Assembly (NCBI RefSeq): GCF_000787695.1
Contig: NZ_BBPH01000002.1
Span: 22,577-86,576, forward strand
Direction of reading: 5' to 3'
DNA from: Paracoccus sp. PAMC 22219
Lineage (GTDB): Bacteria > Pseudomonadota > Alphaproteobacteria > Rhodobacterales > Rhodobacteraceae
Length of the DNA: 64,000 nucleotides
Part shown: piece after piece, positions 50,746 through 60,583 of the stretch
Layout: every line of letters begins with the position of its first letter
Numbering within the stretch: position 1 is the first letter of the stretch
Notes under the pieces: model-generated
Database searches by the model: none
Seen by the model: the letters and a program-made list of their open reading frames with translations, nothing else
What the model was told of the DNA's origin: nothing
Translations under genes and position numbers: made by a program

Positions 50746-51324
50746 TCACAGCTTGGAAACGCGCTTTTGCAGTTCGGCAAGCTGACGGCGGATCTCGGCA
50801 ATGTCGCGCTCGTCTTCGGGGGCGGCGGAGCCTGCCGGAGGTGCGGGCGTGCCATCCTCGCGCTCGGGGCCCGAGGCACCGCCGCGCCAGCCGCCCATCA
50901 TGGCCTTGAGGAACATCTGCTGCTGACGCTGCAGCGCGTCAAACCCGGGCATCGAGGCCATCGGATTGGGGATCGCGGCCATGTTCTCCATCAGTTTGGA
51001 CTGACCCTCGCGCAGCATCTCGAAGCTGGCGGCCAGAAACTGTGGCACGACGGATTGCGCGTTGGTCGTATAGCTGCGCACCAGGTCGGTCAGCACATCC
51101 AGCGGCAGGACGCTTTCGCCCCGGCTCTCATGTTCCGCGATGATCTGCAGCAGATACTGTCGCGTCAGATCGTCGCCCGACTTCAGGTCTATGATCTTGA
51201 CCTCACGGCCATCGCGGATGAAGCCCGCGATATCCTCCAGCGTGACATAGTCGCTGGTCTGCGTGTTGTAGAGGCGGCGGCTGGCATAACGCTTGATCAG
51301 CAGCGGCGCAGTCGATGCGGCCAT
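50746..51324 (-). CDS. phaR: Polyhydroxyalkanoate synthesis regulator PhaR
   Basis: Autoregulated repressor that binds both PHA granules and DNA, shutting off phasin synthesis when no polymer is present. [40 protein letters not shown] is the PhaR N-terminal DNA-binding domain; [20 protein letters not shown] and [20 protein letters not shown] are the PHB/PHA accumulation domain. The C-terminus is Pro/Ala-rich, ending in a short coiled coil ([16 protein letters not shown]). 192 residues. It follows phaP on the same strand, as in Paracoccus. An operator it could bind lies in the phaP promoter. Confidence 0.95.
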   Translation of the reverse strand: MAASTAPLLIKRYASRRLYNTQTSDYVTLEDIAGFIRDGREVKIIDLKSGDDLTRQYLLQIIAEHESRGESVLPLDVLTDLVRSYTTNAQSVVPQFLAASFEMLREGQSKLMENMAAIPNPMASMPGFDALQRQQQMFLKAMMGGWRGGASGPEREDGTPAPPAGSAAPEDERDIAEIRRQLAELQKRVSKL

Positions 51325-51413
51325 CCTAGTATCCTTGAATTTATCCTGGCCGCCATGATGAATTCTGCACCCGCAAAACGCAAAGGAAAAAGCCCCGGCG
51401 CGTAAATGCGAAC

Positions 51414-51435
51414 AGGGGCGACCGAAGTCGCCCCT
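51414..51435 (-). terminator. Hairpin with UUCG loop after phaP
   Basis: On the minus strand AGGGGCGAC-TTCG-GTCGCCCCT, a 9-bp stem with a stable UUCG tetraloop, lies 28 bp after the phaP stop and before phaR. The following sequence (GTTCGCATTTACG) has only a weak T run, so it may reduce readthrough or stabilise phasin mRNA as much as terminate. Confidence 0.6.
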
Positions 51436-51462
51436 GCCCCGTCAGTCCTGGTGATCAGCAGA

Positions 51463-51918
51463 TCACTTGTCGGTGGCAGCCGTGGCGGCCTTCTTGACGG
51501 CGGTCTGGGTGTCGCGGGCGGCCTTCTCGGCCACCTTCTGCGCATCCGAGGCCATGTCCTTGCCAGCGGTCAGCATCAGGTCGACGGTGTCCATCTGGAC
51601 CTTCTTGGCGACTTCGGCATAGGCAGCCATGTGCTCGGCGGCCATTTCGGCTGCGGCCGAGGCGAAATCGCTCATGGCCTTGGCGTATTCGGACGGATCC
51701 TGCTTGACGGCAGCCAGTTCGCCCATGCGCGAGATCGAGTCCTTGGCCCAACGGGCCGAAATCTCGGTCGAACGCTCAGCGGCGCTCAGCGCGACGCGGG
51801 CCAGCTTTTCGCCCATCATGGACTGCGACTTCATCGCGTCCTGCATCGAGCTGGTGTCGATGGGAAAGTTGGCCATCATGTCCTGCATCGTCTTGGTCAT
51901 ATCGGGGGTCTTTGCCAT
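51463..51918 (-). CDS. phaP: Phasin (PHA granule-associated protein)
   Basis: Amphipathic coat protein of polyhydroxybutyrate granules. From MAKTPDMTKTMQDMMANFPI (51918, with GGAGTGAACGAC upstream) the protein is entirely helical and Ala/Met-rich: LARVALSAAERSTEISARWA, KDSISRMGELAAVKQDPSEY, AKAMSDFASAAAEMAAEHMA, AYAEVAKKVQMDTVDLMLTA, ending in a Lys/Ala-rich tail. This is the phasin_2-type pattern. About 151 residues. An ATG at 52005 lies upstream but inside the promoter, so it is not the start. Confidence 0.9.
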   Translation of the reverse strand: MAKTPDMTKTMQDMMANFPIDTSSMQDAMKSQSMMGEKLARVALSAAERSTEISARWAKDSISRMGELAAVKQDPSEYAKAMSDFASAAAEMAAEHMAAYAEVAKKVQMDTVDLMLTAGKDMASDAQKVAEKAARDTQTAVKKAATAATDK

Positions 51919-51989
51919 GTCGTTCACTCCTGTGATGCAGCGACCGAGAGACAGAGGGAACGGGTCGCTGCGATCCATTCCATGCACCC

Positions 51990-52018
51990 AATATGAATGC
52001 TGCACTGCAGCATTTCAA
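51990..52018 (-). promoter_or_regulatory. phaP promoter with PhaR operator in the spacer
   Basis: On the minus strand: -35 TTGAAA (52013-52018), 17-bp spacer, -10 CATATT (51990-51995). The spacer is TGCTGCAGTGCAGCA (51998-52012), a perfect dyad containing CTGC-N3-GCAG, which is the PhaR-binding pattern described for Paracoccus denitrificans. A CTGCAG at 52028-52033 just upstream may add a second half-site. PhaR bound here would block RNA polymerase directly. Confidence 0.82.
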
Positions 52019-52094
52019 GTATTTTTTCTGCAGCGCGGCAAAAATCCGGTGGGCTGGCGCAAGCCCTTGGAAAGGCACATGCGCCAGCCCCGCC

Positions 52095-53987
52095 TCAGCT
52101 GGCGCGTTCGTGGACGTACCGGCCGGGGGCAGGATCCAAGCCGGTTCCGGGGTCGCGCGCGGGCACCATGGGCCCCGCCCTTTCGGCCAGCCAAGCCCCC
52201 CAGGTCGGCCACCAGCTGGACTGCTGGAACGTGGCCGCGTCCATCCAGTCCTGATGGGTGCCCTCGAACCCGTGATCGCTCAGATAGTGGCCATATTTCT
52301 GCCGGGTCGGCGGGTTCACGATGCCCGCGACATGCCCCGATTGCGACAGGATGAATGTCTTGTCCTTGGATCCCATCTGCGCGACGCCGCGCCAACAGTC
52401 CTTCCAGGGGGCGATGTGATCGGCCTCGCAGGCAACGGAACACAGGGGCACCGTCACGTCGGACAGGTGCAGGCGATGGCCCAGCATCTCGAACCCGTCG
52501 GTGGCAAAGGCGTTCTTCTGGCACAGCCCGCGCAGGTACTGCATGGCCATGCGCCCCGGCAGGTTGGTGCTGTCGCCGTTCCAGAACAGCAGATCGAAGG
52601 CCGGTGGCGTCTCTCCCATCATGTAGCTGCGGATGGCGGGGCCCCAGACCAGGTCGTTGGCGCGCAGAAAGCTCATGGTGCGCGACATCAGCTGGGCACG
52701 CAGCAGGCCGTGGCGCTGGACCTCGGCGTCGATGCCGCCGACAAAATCGTCCTGCAGAAAGCTGGTGAATTCGCCCTGATCCGAAAAATCGGTCAGCGTG
52801 GTCAGCAGGGTGGCCGAATTCACGCGCCGATCACCCTTCTGCTTCAACAGCGCCAAAGTCAGCGACAGCGTCGTGCCCGCGATGCAATAGCCCACCGCGT
52901 TCAGCCGCGCCTGCCCGGTCAGGGCCTGCACCTGGTCCATCGCGTCCAGATAGGCCTCGACGTAATCCTCCATGCCCGTGTCGGACAGGCTAGCATCGGG
53001 GTTCTTCCAGCTGACGACGAACAGCGAATGCCCCTGATCCACCAGCCAGCGGATCAGGCTGTTCTGGGGTTTCAGATCCAGGATGTAGAACTTGTTGATC
53101 CAGGGCGGAAAGATCAGCAGCGGCAGCGTATGCGCCTTGGGCGTGGTCGGTGCGTACTGGATCAGCTCGAACAGCGGCGCGCGATAGATGACGGTGCCGG
53201 GCGCCGTGCCGATGTTCTCTCCGACCGTGAAGGCGCGGCGGTCGGCCAGCGACACGATCATCTCTCCGCCGTGCTGCTCGACGTCGCGGACCAGGTTCTC
53301 CAACCCCTTGACGAGGCTCTCTCCCTCGGTCTCGACGGCCTTCTCCAGCGCGTCGGGATTGGTGGCCAGGAAATTGGTTGGGGCCATCATGTCGATGATC
53401 TGCGCGGTCATCCAGTGGACCCGCTTGCGGGACACATCGTCGGGCAGATCCAGCGTGGCGGTCGCGTCCTTCAGCGCGCGGGCATTGGTCAGGTACTGCT
53501 TCTTGATCAGGTTGAAATACGGGTGCGTCTGCCACAGCGGATTGGCGAACCGGCGATCGGCGGGACTGTCATCCTCGGGTGCCGTCAGCTGTCCCGTGGC
53601 CATCGCCTTCTGGGCGCGGGCATAGTTCGACAGGGTCTGACCCCAGAACGTCACCTGCGTCTCGATCATCTTGGCGGGGTGTTCGGCCAGCGTCTTCAGA
53701 AAGGCGTTGGCGGCGGTCAGGTACAGCTCTGCGCCCGGCCCCTCGACACCGCGATTGGGCGGGCTGCGGTCAGCCAGCGCCGACATCAGGCGGTGGCCCA
53801 GGGTCTCGATCCGCTCGATGTTTTCGGCCAGCTTCTGGACGGTGGGCGTCGTCGGCGCGGGCTTGGCCACCTCGACCTCGGGCGCCTTGGCTTCGGGTTC
53901 GGGCTTCGCGCGCGTCTTTGCGGTTGTTACCGGTTTGGCACGCGATTTGGCAACATTTTTACCCGTCTTGTCCGGCTGTCTTGCCAT
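52095..53987 (-). CDS. phaC: Class I polyhydroxyalkanoate synthase
   Basis: Polymerises (R)-3-hydroxyacyl-CoA into PHA on the granule surface. Residues 1-50 are a Lys/Ala/Pro-rich extension typical of Paracoccus-type enzymes. The N-terminal domain (HPYFNLIKKQYLTNARALKD, RVHWMTAQIIDMMAPTNFLA) precedes the alpha/beta-hydrolase domain with the lipase-like box NAVGYCIAGTTL, catalytic Cys368. VACEADHIAPWKDCWRGVAQ carries the Asp and LSQSGHVAGIVNPP the His. 630 residues, normal. It is divergent from phaZ by about 120 bp and lies upstream of phaP. Confidence 0.96.
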   Translation of the reverse strand: MARQPDKTGKNVAKSRAKPVTTAKTRAKPEPEAKAPEVEVAKPAPTTPTVQKLAENIERIETLGHRLMSALADRSPPNRGVEGPGAELYLTAANAFLKTLAEHPAKMIETQVTFWGQTLSNYARAQKAMATGQLTAPEDDSPADRRFANPLWQTHPYFNLIKKQYLTNARALKDATATLDLPDDVSRKRVHWMTAQIIDMMAPTNFLATNPDALEKAVETEGESLVKGLENLVRDVEQHGGEMIVSLADRRAFTVGENIGTAPGTVIYRAPLFELIQYAPTTPKAHTLPLLIFPPWINKFYILDLKPQNSLIRWLVDQGHSLFVVSWKNPDASLSDTGMEDYVEAYLDAMDQVQALTGQARLNAVGYCIAGTTLSLTLALLKQKGDRRVNSATLLTTLTDFSDQGEFTSFLQDDFVGGIDAEVQRHGLLRAQLMSRTMSFLRANDLVWGPAIRSYMMGETPPAFDLLFWNGDSTNLPGRMAMQYLRGLCQKNAFATDGFEMLGHRLHLSDVTVPLCSVACEADHIAPWKDCWRGVAQMGSKDKTFILSQSGHVAGIVNPPTRQKYGHYLSDHGFEGTHQDWMDAATFQQSSWWPTWGAWLAERAGPMVPARDPGTGLDPAPGRYVHERAS

Positions 53988-54109
53988 GATCCGTAATCCC
54001 CCCTACGTATGGGGTCATGATATGCGCAGGGCAGGCAAGGCGTAAACCCGGCTTCTGACCCAGTTCCCGCCGCCCCTTTGCGCGCTTATCATATGCCGCG
54101 GCGCAGCAA

Positions 54110-55468
54110 ATGTGGGGTTACATGTCGGTCAAAGGTCTTCGCGGCATCGTGTCCTATGACGCGATGGAGACGATTCGGAACACGAATGAATGGATGGGCG
54201 CGACCGCGCGGGCGATCGGATCCTATCCGGCCTTCGCGCTGATCCCCCATCCCGCGTTCCGCATGCTGGGTGCCTGGGGCCGTGTCACCGAGCGCAGCTT
54301 TGCGCGGATGGTGATCAAGCCCGATTGGGAAATCCCCCCCATCGCCGGAGAGGACGGACAGGACCACGTGGTCTATGTCGAACCCGTCGTGCGCCGCGCC
54401 TTCGGCGATCTGATCCATTTCCGCGTCGCCCGGCGCGAGCCCCTGCCCCGCAAGGTGCTGCTGGTCGCGCCGATGTCCGGCCATTATGCGACGCTGATGC
54501 GGTCCACCGTCATGTCCCTGCTGAACGACTGCGAGCTGTATGTGACCGATTGGCACAACGCCCGCGACATTCCCGTCAGCGAAGGCAAGTTCGACGTCGA
54601 GGATTACACCCGCTATCTGGTCGATTTCATCCGCCACCTTGGCCCCGACGTGAACGTCATCGCGGTCTGTCAGCCCGCGCCGCTGGCCCTTGTCGCAACC
54701 GCCATCCTGGCGGAGGAGGACCCCGCCGCCCAGCCGCGCACCCTGACCCTGATCGGCGGCCCCGTCGATCCCGACGCCGCCGCGACCGAGGTGACCGACT
54801 TCGGAAACCGCATCACCATGGGAGAGCTGGAGCATCTGGCGATCCAGTCCGTGGGCTTCAAGTATCGCGGCGCGGGGCGGATGGTCTATCCGGGGCTGGC
54901 CCAGTTGTCCTCGTTCATCACCATGAACATGCAGACGCATACCCGCGCCTTCATCGAACAGATCTATGCCGAGGCCCGCGGCACCGCCAGCGAGGGCGAC
55001 AAGCACAACAAGTTCTATGACGAATATCTGGCGGTCATGGACATGACCGCGGAATTCTATCTGTCGACCGTCGAACGCATCTTCAAGAACCTGGAAATCG
55101 CGCAGAACCGCTTTACCGTCGAAGGCCGGCCCGTCGACATCGGCAAGATCACCGACGTGGCCGTGATGACGGTCGAGGGGGCCAATGACGACATCTCGGC
55201 CCCCGGCCAGTGCGTTGCGGCGCTGAACCTGTGTTCTGGCGTGCCCGATGCCAAGAAGGTGCAGCACCTTGAACCCGGCGCGGGCCATTACGGCATCTTC
55301 GCGGGCAAGTCGTGGCGCCTGAACATCCGCCCGCTGGTTCTTGATTTCATTGACGAGAATGCGGCCCTGCCGGACAGTGTCAAGCCTCGGCGCAAGCGCA
55401 AGGTCGGGGGTGCGGCCGCCGATTGCGGCGTCAACGATCCGATCCATTCCGACAACGTCGCGGTCTGA
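54110..55468 (+). CDS. phaZ: Intracellular polyhydroxyalkanoate depolymerase
   Basis: Hydrolyses stored PHB when carbon is short. Alpha/beta-hydrolase family: VLLVAPMSGHYATLMRSTVM, CELYVTDWHNARDIPVSEGK, DVNVIAVCQPAPLALVATAI with a Cys nucleophile in the box (V-C-Q-P), TLIGGPVDPDAAATEVTDFG, and LEPGAGHYGIFAGKSWRLNI carrying the catalytic His. 452 residues. It is divergent from phaC, completing the polymer cycle. The start may be 54110 or MSVKGLRG at 54122, which has a GGGG just upstream. Confidence 0.93.
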   Translation: MWGYMSVKGLRGIVSYDAMETIRNTNEWMGATARAIGSYPAFALIPHPAFRMLGAWGRVTERSFARMVIKPDWEIPPIAGEDGQDHVVYVEPVVRRAFGDLIHFRVARREPLPRKVLLVAPMSGHYATLMRSTVMSLLNDCELYVTDWHNARDIPVSEGKFDVEDYTRYLVDFIRHLGPDVNVIAVCQPAPLALVATAILAEEDPAAQPRTLTLIGGPVDPDAAATEVTDFGNRITMGELEHLAIQSVGFKYRGAGRMVYPGLAQLSSFITMNMQTHTRAFIEQIYAEARGTASEGDKHNKFYDEYLAVMDMTAEFYLSTVERIFKNLEIAQNRFTVEGRPVDIGKITDVAVMTVEGANDDISAPGQCVAALNLCSGVPDAKKVQHLEPGAGHYGIFAGKSWRLNIRPLVLDFIDENAALPDSVKPRRKRKVGGAAADCGVNDPIHSDNVAV

Positions 55469-55558
55469 TATCCGTGCCGCGGGACGGGGGGAACCCGGTC
55501 CCGCGCATCGTTGTTTATCCCTCGATCGCCGCCAGATGCGGCACGAAAGGATTGCACG

Positions 55559-56032
55559 ATGACCGACCACAATCACCAGTTCTGGAGCCGTCTGGACGAC
55601 ATCAACAGCGGCATGCTGGGGGTGACCCAGGATGCGCGGCTTGTGCCGATGTCGCATTACACCGACCGCAAGGTCAGCGTTTTGTGGTTCATCACCGCCA
55701 AGGACACCGATCTGGCCCGCAGCGTGGCATCAGGCCCGCAAGAGGCGATGCATGTCGTCAGCGACGGCGGGCAAGGCCTCTATGCCCGCATTCACGGCAC
55801 GCTGTCGCTCTCCGACAACCGCGCCAAGCTGGACGAGCTGTGGAACGCCGTGGCCTCCAGCTGGTTCGAGGATGGCAAGCAGGACCCCGATGTCCAGCTG
55901 CTACGTCTGGACCTGTCCGAGGCAGAGGTCTGGGCCACCGGCGGCAGCATGTCGTTCCTGTACCAGATTGCCAAGTCCAAGATCACCGGCGACAAGCCCG
56001 ACATGGGCGACCACTACACCCTGACGTTCTGA
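55559..56032 (+). CDS. Pyridoxamine 5'-phosphate oxidase-like protein (general stress protein 26 type)
   Basis: Split-barrel flavin-binding fold. From MTDHNHQFWSRLDDINSGML (55559, after GAAAGGATTGCACG) the pattern is ARLVPMSHYTDRKVSVLWFI, TAKDTDLARSV, GLYARIHGTLSLSDNRAKLD, LWNAVASSWFEDGKQDPDVQ, LLRLDLSEAEVWATGGS, typical of the stress-protein-26 group (W-F-x-x-G-x-x-D-P). About 157 residues. True PdxH active-site residues are lacking, so a different FMN-linked or stress role is likely. Its end overlaps the convergent hydrolase by 19 bp. Confidence 0.88.
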   Translation: MTDHNHQFWSRLDDINSGMLGVTQDARLVPMSHYTDRKVSVLWFITAKDTDLARSVASGPQEAMHVVSDGGQGLYARIHGTLSLSDNRAKLDELWNAVASSWFEDGKQDPDVQLLRLDLSEAEVWATGGSMSFLYQIAKSKITGDKPDMGDHYTLTF

Positions 56033-56763
56033 ACCACCTCGCCGATCGTCGCGACGATCAGGTCCAGACATTCGGGCGAGGAAAACCGGTGGTCGGCCCC
56101 CTTTACCAAGGTCAGCCGCACATCCTCGCCCGTCACATGGTCCAGCAGATCCATCGCCCAGGATACCGGAACATCTTCATCCGCCGTTCCCTGCAGCATC
56201 CGCACCGGGAACGGCAGGTCCAGCGGCCGATCCAGCACCAGTTGCTGACGACCGTCCTCTATCAGCCGACGTGTCAGGATCAGCGGTTCGCCATATTCGC
56301 TTGGCAGGGCGACACAACCTTCTTGCGCCAACACCCGCCGCTGTTCGGCTGAAAATCCGGCCCAAAACCCGCGCTCGGTGAAATCCGGTGCCGCGGCGAT
56401 TGTGACCAGCCCGGCGATGCGGTCCGGGATGGCACGCGCCATCAGCAGGCTGATCCAGCCTCCCATCGACGACCCGACCAGAATCTGCGGCCCGTCGGTC
56501 AATGCCCCAATCGCCGCGCGGGCATCCGCAGCCCAGTCCGCGATGCAGCCATCCTCGAACGCGCCGTCGCTGGCGCCGTGGCCCGAATAGTCGAACCGCA
56601 GGAACGCCCGCCCCTGCGCCGCAGCCCAGTCCCGCAGATGAACGGCCTTGGACCCCTGCATGTCAGACCGAAAACCGCCCAGAAACACCACGCCGGGCCC
56701 CTGCCCGTCCAGACGCTCATAGGCAATGCGCCGGCCCGCATCCGTCGTCAGATAATCCGTCAT
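56014..56763 (-). CDS. Alpha/beta hydrolase
   Basis: 249 residues. PGVVFLGGFRSDMQGSKAVH (oxyanion region), FLRFDYSGHGASDGAFEDGC, then GPQILVGSSMGGWISLLMAR with nucleophile elbow G-S-S-M-G, ADEDVPVSWAMDLLDH with the Asp and KGADHRFSSPECLDL with the His. It is closest to ABHD10-like acyl-thioesterases/serine esterases; the natural substrate is unknown. Start ATG at 56763 overlaps the MFS stop (ATGA). A much longer upstream frame is the wrong frame of the MFS gene. Confidence 0.88.
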   Translation of the reverse strand: MTDYLTTDAGRRIAYERLDGQGPGVVFLGGFRSDMQGSKAVHLRDWAAAQGRAFLRFDYSGHGASDGAFEDGCIADWAADARAAIGALTDGPQILVGSSMGGWISLLMARAIPDRIAGLVTIAAAPDFTERGFWAGFSAEQRRVLAQEGCVALPSEYGEPLILTRRLIEDGRQQLVLDRPLDLPFPVRMLQGTADEDVPVSWAMDLLDHVTGEDVRLTLVKGADHRFSSPECLDLIVATIGEVVQNVRV

Positions 56764-58048
56764 TCGCTCACCTCGTCCAATCCCCGTGCGACCCAGGCCC
56801 CCAAGGCCGAAGCCGCTGCAAAGGCCGCCACGGACCATTCCGCACCCAGCACCGCCAGCCCCGCGGACGCGGCCCCGGCGACCAGCAGCACGACGCCCAC
56901 CACCAGGTTCGACACCGCGGTATAGGCCGCGCGCTGATCCGCAGGCGCCATGTCGACCAGATAGGTGGTCCGCCCTTGCCGCACCCCGTGATAGGCGATC
57001 ATCAGGCCGAACAGAACCACCGCGATGGCCCCCGGGGCCTGTGCCAGCCCCATCGCGGCCAACGTCAGGGCCAGCGCCAGCGCCACGGCCCCCGCCACCC
57101 CAGACCAGATCAGCACGCGCCGGGCCGACCGGTCCGACATCCGCCCCCAGACCCAAGACGACAGCAGCGACGCCAACGCCGAAGCCAGCACCAGCAGCCC
57201 CAGTTGCTGATCGCCATCGCCCGCGGCCGCCAGCACCAGCAGGTAGGGCGGCGCCAGCGCAGATCCGACCAGCAGAGAGCGCGCGATGATGAACCGCGCC
57301 AGCTGCCCGTCCTGTCGCACCAACCGCAGCTGCCCCAGGGATTCGGACAGGCTCAGGACCTCCTCGCGCGGCTGCGCCTCTTCGGCCAGCGTTGCAAAGA
57401 CCGCGCCCGCCGCGATCCACACCACCCCCGCCAGCGCGACCGCGCCGATGACCAGCACCGCCCGGTCCAGCGGCTGCCACAGCAGCAGGCCCGCAAAGAC
57501 GATCACCCCGGCCGCGCCCACGCTGCTGGCGAAGCCGGTGGCCGCGCCGCGCCGTGATTTGCCCACCGTCTTGCCCAGCACGTCCTTGTAGCTGGCCGAA
57601 CAGACCGACCGCGCCAGCGCCAGCACCGCCAGCGCCGCGATGATCGCGATACCCGCCGCAGCCCCTGCATCGTCAGCGCGATCGCCGCGATGGCCAGCGC
57701 GGCCAGACCCTGCACGGCGCTGCCCACCGCCCAGGCCCATTTGCGCCGCGGCAGCGCGCCGATGGCCCCGGCAGTGAACAGCTGCGGCAGCAGCGATCCG
57801 GCCTCGCGCACCGGGACCAGCAGGCCGATCACCCCCGCCCCCGCGCCCAGATGGGTCAGCAGCCAGGACAGCACCAGTTTCGCATCGACCAGCCCGTCGC
57901 CCAGCTTGGACGCCGCCAAGGATATGATATGGCGCAGGAAATTGCGCGGCTCGACCTGCTTCTGGGCGTCGGACAGGCCGCCGTCGCTGTCGGGGTCCTC
58001 GACCAGACGCTCGAACAGCTGGTCCTCGAAATCGCTGTGGTGGCTCAT
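56760..58048 (-). pseudogene. MFS transporter with an apparent single-base deletion
   Basis: The N-terminal part is MSHHSDFEDQLFERLVEDPD, then HIISLAASKLGDGLVDAKLV, LPQLFTAGAIGALPRRKWAW, ALAIAAIALTMQG. At 57662-57665 (four C on the plus strand) the frame shifts, and the transporter goes on in another frame as AAAGIAIIAALAVLALARSV, KSRRGAATGFASSVGAAGV, LARFIIARSLLVGSALAPPY, ending WVARGLDEVSE. One extra base in the homopolymer would restore a full 429-residue, 12-TM protein, so this may be a sequence error. Family: MFS, substrate unknown. Confidence 0.85.
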
Positions 58049-58164
58049 GCTGGCATCCCGTGTGTTGCCGTAATCTTGACTAATTGGGCGGGCACGTCCA
58101 TGCCTGCCTGACCATAACCCGCAACCGGGCGTTCCGTGGGCGCCAAACCGACGAGGAGGACATC

Positions 58165-60111
58165 ATGTCCCAGATCACCCTCACCTTTCCCGATGGCAAT
58201 GCGCGCGACTATCCCGCCGGCGTGACCGCCGCCGAGGTCGCCGAGAGCATCGCGCCCAGCCTTGCGAAACGCGCCATCTCCGCCAGCCTGGACGGCAACC
58301 ACATCGACCTGGCCTGGCCGATCACGGCCAGCGGCCAGATCGCCATCCACTCGATGAAGGACGAGGCGCAGGCGCTGGAGCTGATCCGCCACGATTTCGC
58401 CCATGTCATGGCCCGCGCGGTCCAGGCGATCTGGCCCGACGTCAAGGTCACCATCGGCCCGATCCGCGATCACGGCTGGTTCTATGATTTCGACCGGTCC
58501 GAGCCCTTTACCCCCGACGATCTGGGCGCGATCGAGGCCAAGATGAAGGAGATCATCAACGCCCGCGAACTCGTCCGGACCGAGATCTGGGACCGCGACC
58601 GCGCGATCGCCCATTACAAGGCGGCGAACGAGCCCTTCAAGCTGGAGTTGATCGACCGCATTCCGGATGGTCAGGACCTGCGCATGTATTGGCACGGCGA
58701 CTGGCAGGACCTGTGCCGCGGCCCGCATCTGCAGAACACCGGGCAACTGCCCGCCGACGCCTTCAAGCTGACCCATATCGCCGGGGCCTATTGGCTGGGC
58801 GATGCGACGCGGCCCATGCTGCAGCGCATCTATGGCGTGGCCTTCCGCAACCGCGACGACCTCAAGGCGCACATGACCATGCTGGAGGAGGCCGCCAAGC
58901 GCGACCACCGCAAGCTGGGCCGCGAGATGGACCTGTTCCACATGCAGGAGGAGGCGCCGGGCCAGATCTTCTGGCACCCGAACGGCTGGAACATCTATAC
59001 CACGCTGCAGGATTACATGCGCCGCAAGCAGCGCGCCGACGGCTATGTCGAGGTCAACACCCCGCAGGTCGTCAGCCGGAAATTGTGGGAGGAATCAGGG
59101 CATTGGGAGAACTATCAGGAAAACATGTTCATCGTCGAGGTCGATGAGGAGCATGCCAAGACCAAGACGATCAACGCCCTGAAACCGATGAACTGCCCCT
59201 GCCACGTGCAGATCTTCAACCACGGCCTGAAATCCTATCGCGACCTGCCGCTGCGCATGGCCGAGTTCGGGTCGTGCAACCGCTATGAGCCGTCGGGCGC
59301 GCTGCACGGCATCATGCGGGTGCGCGGCTTTACCCAGGACGACGCCCACATCTTCTGCACCGAGGACCAGATCGAGGCCGAGACCAAGAAGTTCATCGAC
59401 TTTCTGGCGGGCATCTATTCCGATCTGGGCTTCGACGGCTGGCGCATCAAGCTGTCCACGCGCCCCGAAAAGCGCATCGGGACCGAGGAAAGCTGGGACC
59501 GGGCCGAAGCCGCCCTTGGCAACGCCTGCAAGGCCGCGGGCCATGACTACACGGTGTTCCCCGGCGAAGGTGCCTTCTATGGCCCCAAGCTGGAGTTCGT
59601 GCTGACCGACGCGATCGGGCGTGACTGGCAATGCGGCACGCTGCAGGTGGACCCGAACCTACCGGAACGGCTCGATGCGGAATATGTCGGCGCCGACGGG
59701 CACAAGCACCGCCCCATCATGCTGCACCGCGCGGTCCTGGGCAGCTTCGAGCGGTTCATCGGCATCCTGATCGAGAACAGCGCCGGCAAGCTGCCCTTCT
59801 GGCTGGCCCCGCGCCAAGTGGTCGTGGCCTCCATCGTGTCGGATGCGGATGCCTATGTGCATGAGGTCGTGGCCGCCCTGCGCGCCCAGGGCATCCGGGC
59901 TGAGGCCGATATCCGCAACGAAAAGATCAACTACAAGGTCCGCGAACATTCCGTCGGCCGCGTCCCCGCAATCCTGGCCATCGGCATGAAGGAGGTCGAG
60001 GATCGCACCGTGTCGCTGCGCCGCCTGGATGCGCAGGGCAGCCGCACCGTGACCCTGGACCAGGTCGTGGCCGACCTTGCGGCCGAGGCCACGCCCCCGG
60101 ACCTGCGCTGA
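58165..60111 (+). CDS. thrS: Threonyl-tRNA synthetase
   Basis: Class II synthetase that charges tRNA-Thr. TGS domain (residues 1-60: [20 protein letters not shown]), editing domain with [20 protein letters not shown] and [20 protein letters not shown], then the catalytic core: motif 1 ([20 protein letters not shown]), zinc site [20 protein letters not shown], motif 2 [25 protein letters not shown], motif 3 [17 protein letters not shown], and the anticodon-binding domain ([36 protein letters not shown]). 648 residues. The ATG at 58165 has GAGGAGGA upstream. Essential gene. Confidence 0.97.
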   Translation: MSQITLTFPDGNARDYPAGVTAAEVAESIAPSLAKRAISASLDGNHIDLAWPITASGQIAIHSMKDEAQALELIRHDFAHVMARAVQAIWPDVKVTIGPIRDHGWFYDFDRSEPFTPDDLGAIEAKMKEIINARELVRTEIWDRDRAIAHYKAANEPFKLELIDRIPDGQDLRMYWHGDWQDLCRGPHLQNTGQLPADAFKLTHIAGAYWLGDATRPMLQRIYGVAFRNRDDLKAHMTMLEEAAKRDHRKLGREMDLFHMQEEAPGQIFWHPNGWNIYTTLQDYMRRKQRADGYVEVNTPQVVSRKLWEESGHWENYQENMFIVEVDEEHAKTKTINALKPMNCPCHVQIFNHGLKSYRDLPLRMAEFGSCNRYEPSGALHGIMRVRGFTQDDAHIFCTEDQIEAETKKFIDFLAGIYSDLGFDGWRIKLSTRPEKRIGTEESWDRAEAALGNACKAAGHDYTVFPGEGAFYGPKLEFVLTDAIGRDWQCGTLQVDPNLPERLDAEYVGADGHKHRPIMLHRAVLGSFERFIGILIENSAGKLPFWLAPRQVVVASIVSDADAYVHEVVAALRAQGIRAEADIRNEKINYKVREHSVGRVPAILAIGMKEVEDRTVSLRRLDAQGSRTVTLDQVVADLAAEATPPDLR

Positions 60112-60302
60112 CCCCTGCCTGCGTCAAACGCGGCATGACGGGGCCGCGTTTGACTCTTGCGTTTTGCAACGATTCGGGCATCCTCTCAGTCGCGTGAGCG
60201 AAGACTTTCTACCGCCTCCCTCTTGGGCAGCCGGAAGACCGAAAGCGGGCTGCACGGCCTGGCGCAATCCTGCGTCGGGATGACTTGAAGGAGAATACGG
60301 TT

Positions 60303-60509
60303 ATGGCGACCGGAACGGTAAAATGGTTCAACTCGACCAAGGGCTTCGGCTTCATCGCGCCCGATGACGGCGGCAAGGACGTGTTCGTGCACATCTCGGC
60401 CGTGGAACGTGCCGGGCTGACGGGCCTTCAGGACAACCAGAAGATCGCGTTCGAGCTTCAGTCCGGTCGTGACGGCCGTGCCTCGGCCAGCGATCTGAAA
60501 CTGCTCTGA
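60303..60509 (+). CDS. cspA: Cold-shock protein (CspA family)
   Basis: Single-strand RNA/DNA-binding chaperone. MATGTVKWFNSTKGFGFIAP, DDGGKDVFVHISAVERAGLT, GLQDNQKIAFELQSGRDGRA, SASDLKLL has both RNP motifs (K-G-F-G-F-I and V-F-V-H-I). 68 residues, full length. Start at 60303 after GGAGAATACGGTT. It is followed by a strong terminator at 60532-60558, so it is monocistronic. The 190-bp upstream leader may contain cold-responsive RNA structure, but I could not identify it. Confidence 0.96.
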   Translation: MATGTVKWFNSTKGFGFIAPDDGGKDVFVHISAVERAGLTGLQDNQKIAFELQSGRDGRASASDLKLL

Positions 60510-60531
60510 TCCGCCATCGCGCGTGATCCGG

Positions 60532-60558
60532 ACGGCCCGTTCGCGCGGGCCGTTTTTT
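60532..60558 (+). terminator. Rho-independent terminator of cspA
   Basis: ACGGCCCG-TTCGCG-CGGGCCGT followed directly by TTTTT: an 8-bp GC-rich stem and T run 22 bp after the cspA stop. Confidence 0.92.
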
Positions 60559-60583
60559 ATTGGGCGACAGGCAGGGCACGGGG

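Noticed and set aside
51993..53996. 667-codon plus-strand open frame
   Set aside because: It is the antisense of phaC; the composition is Gln/Arg/Gly/His-rich without any domain, while the other strand is a textbook class I synthase.
54089..55657. 522-codon minus-strand open frame
   Set aside because: Antisense shadow of phaZ, caused by high third-position GC.
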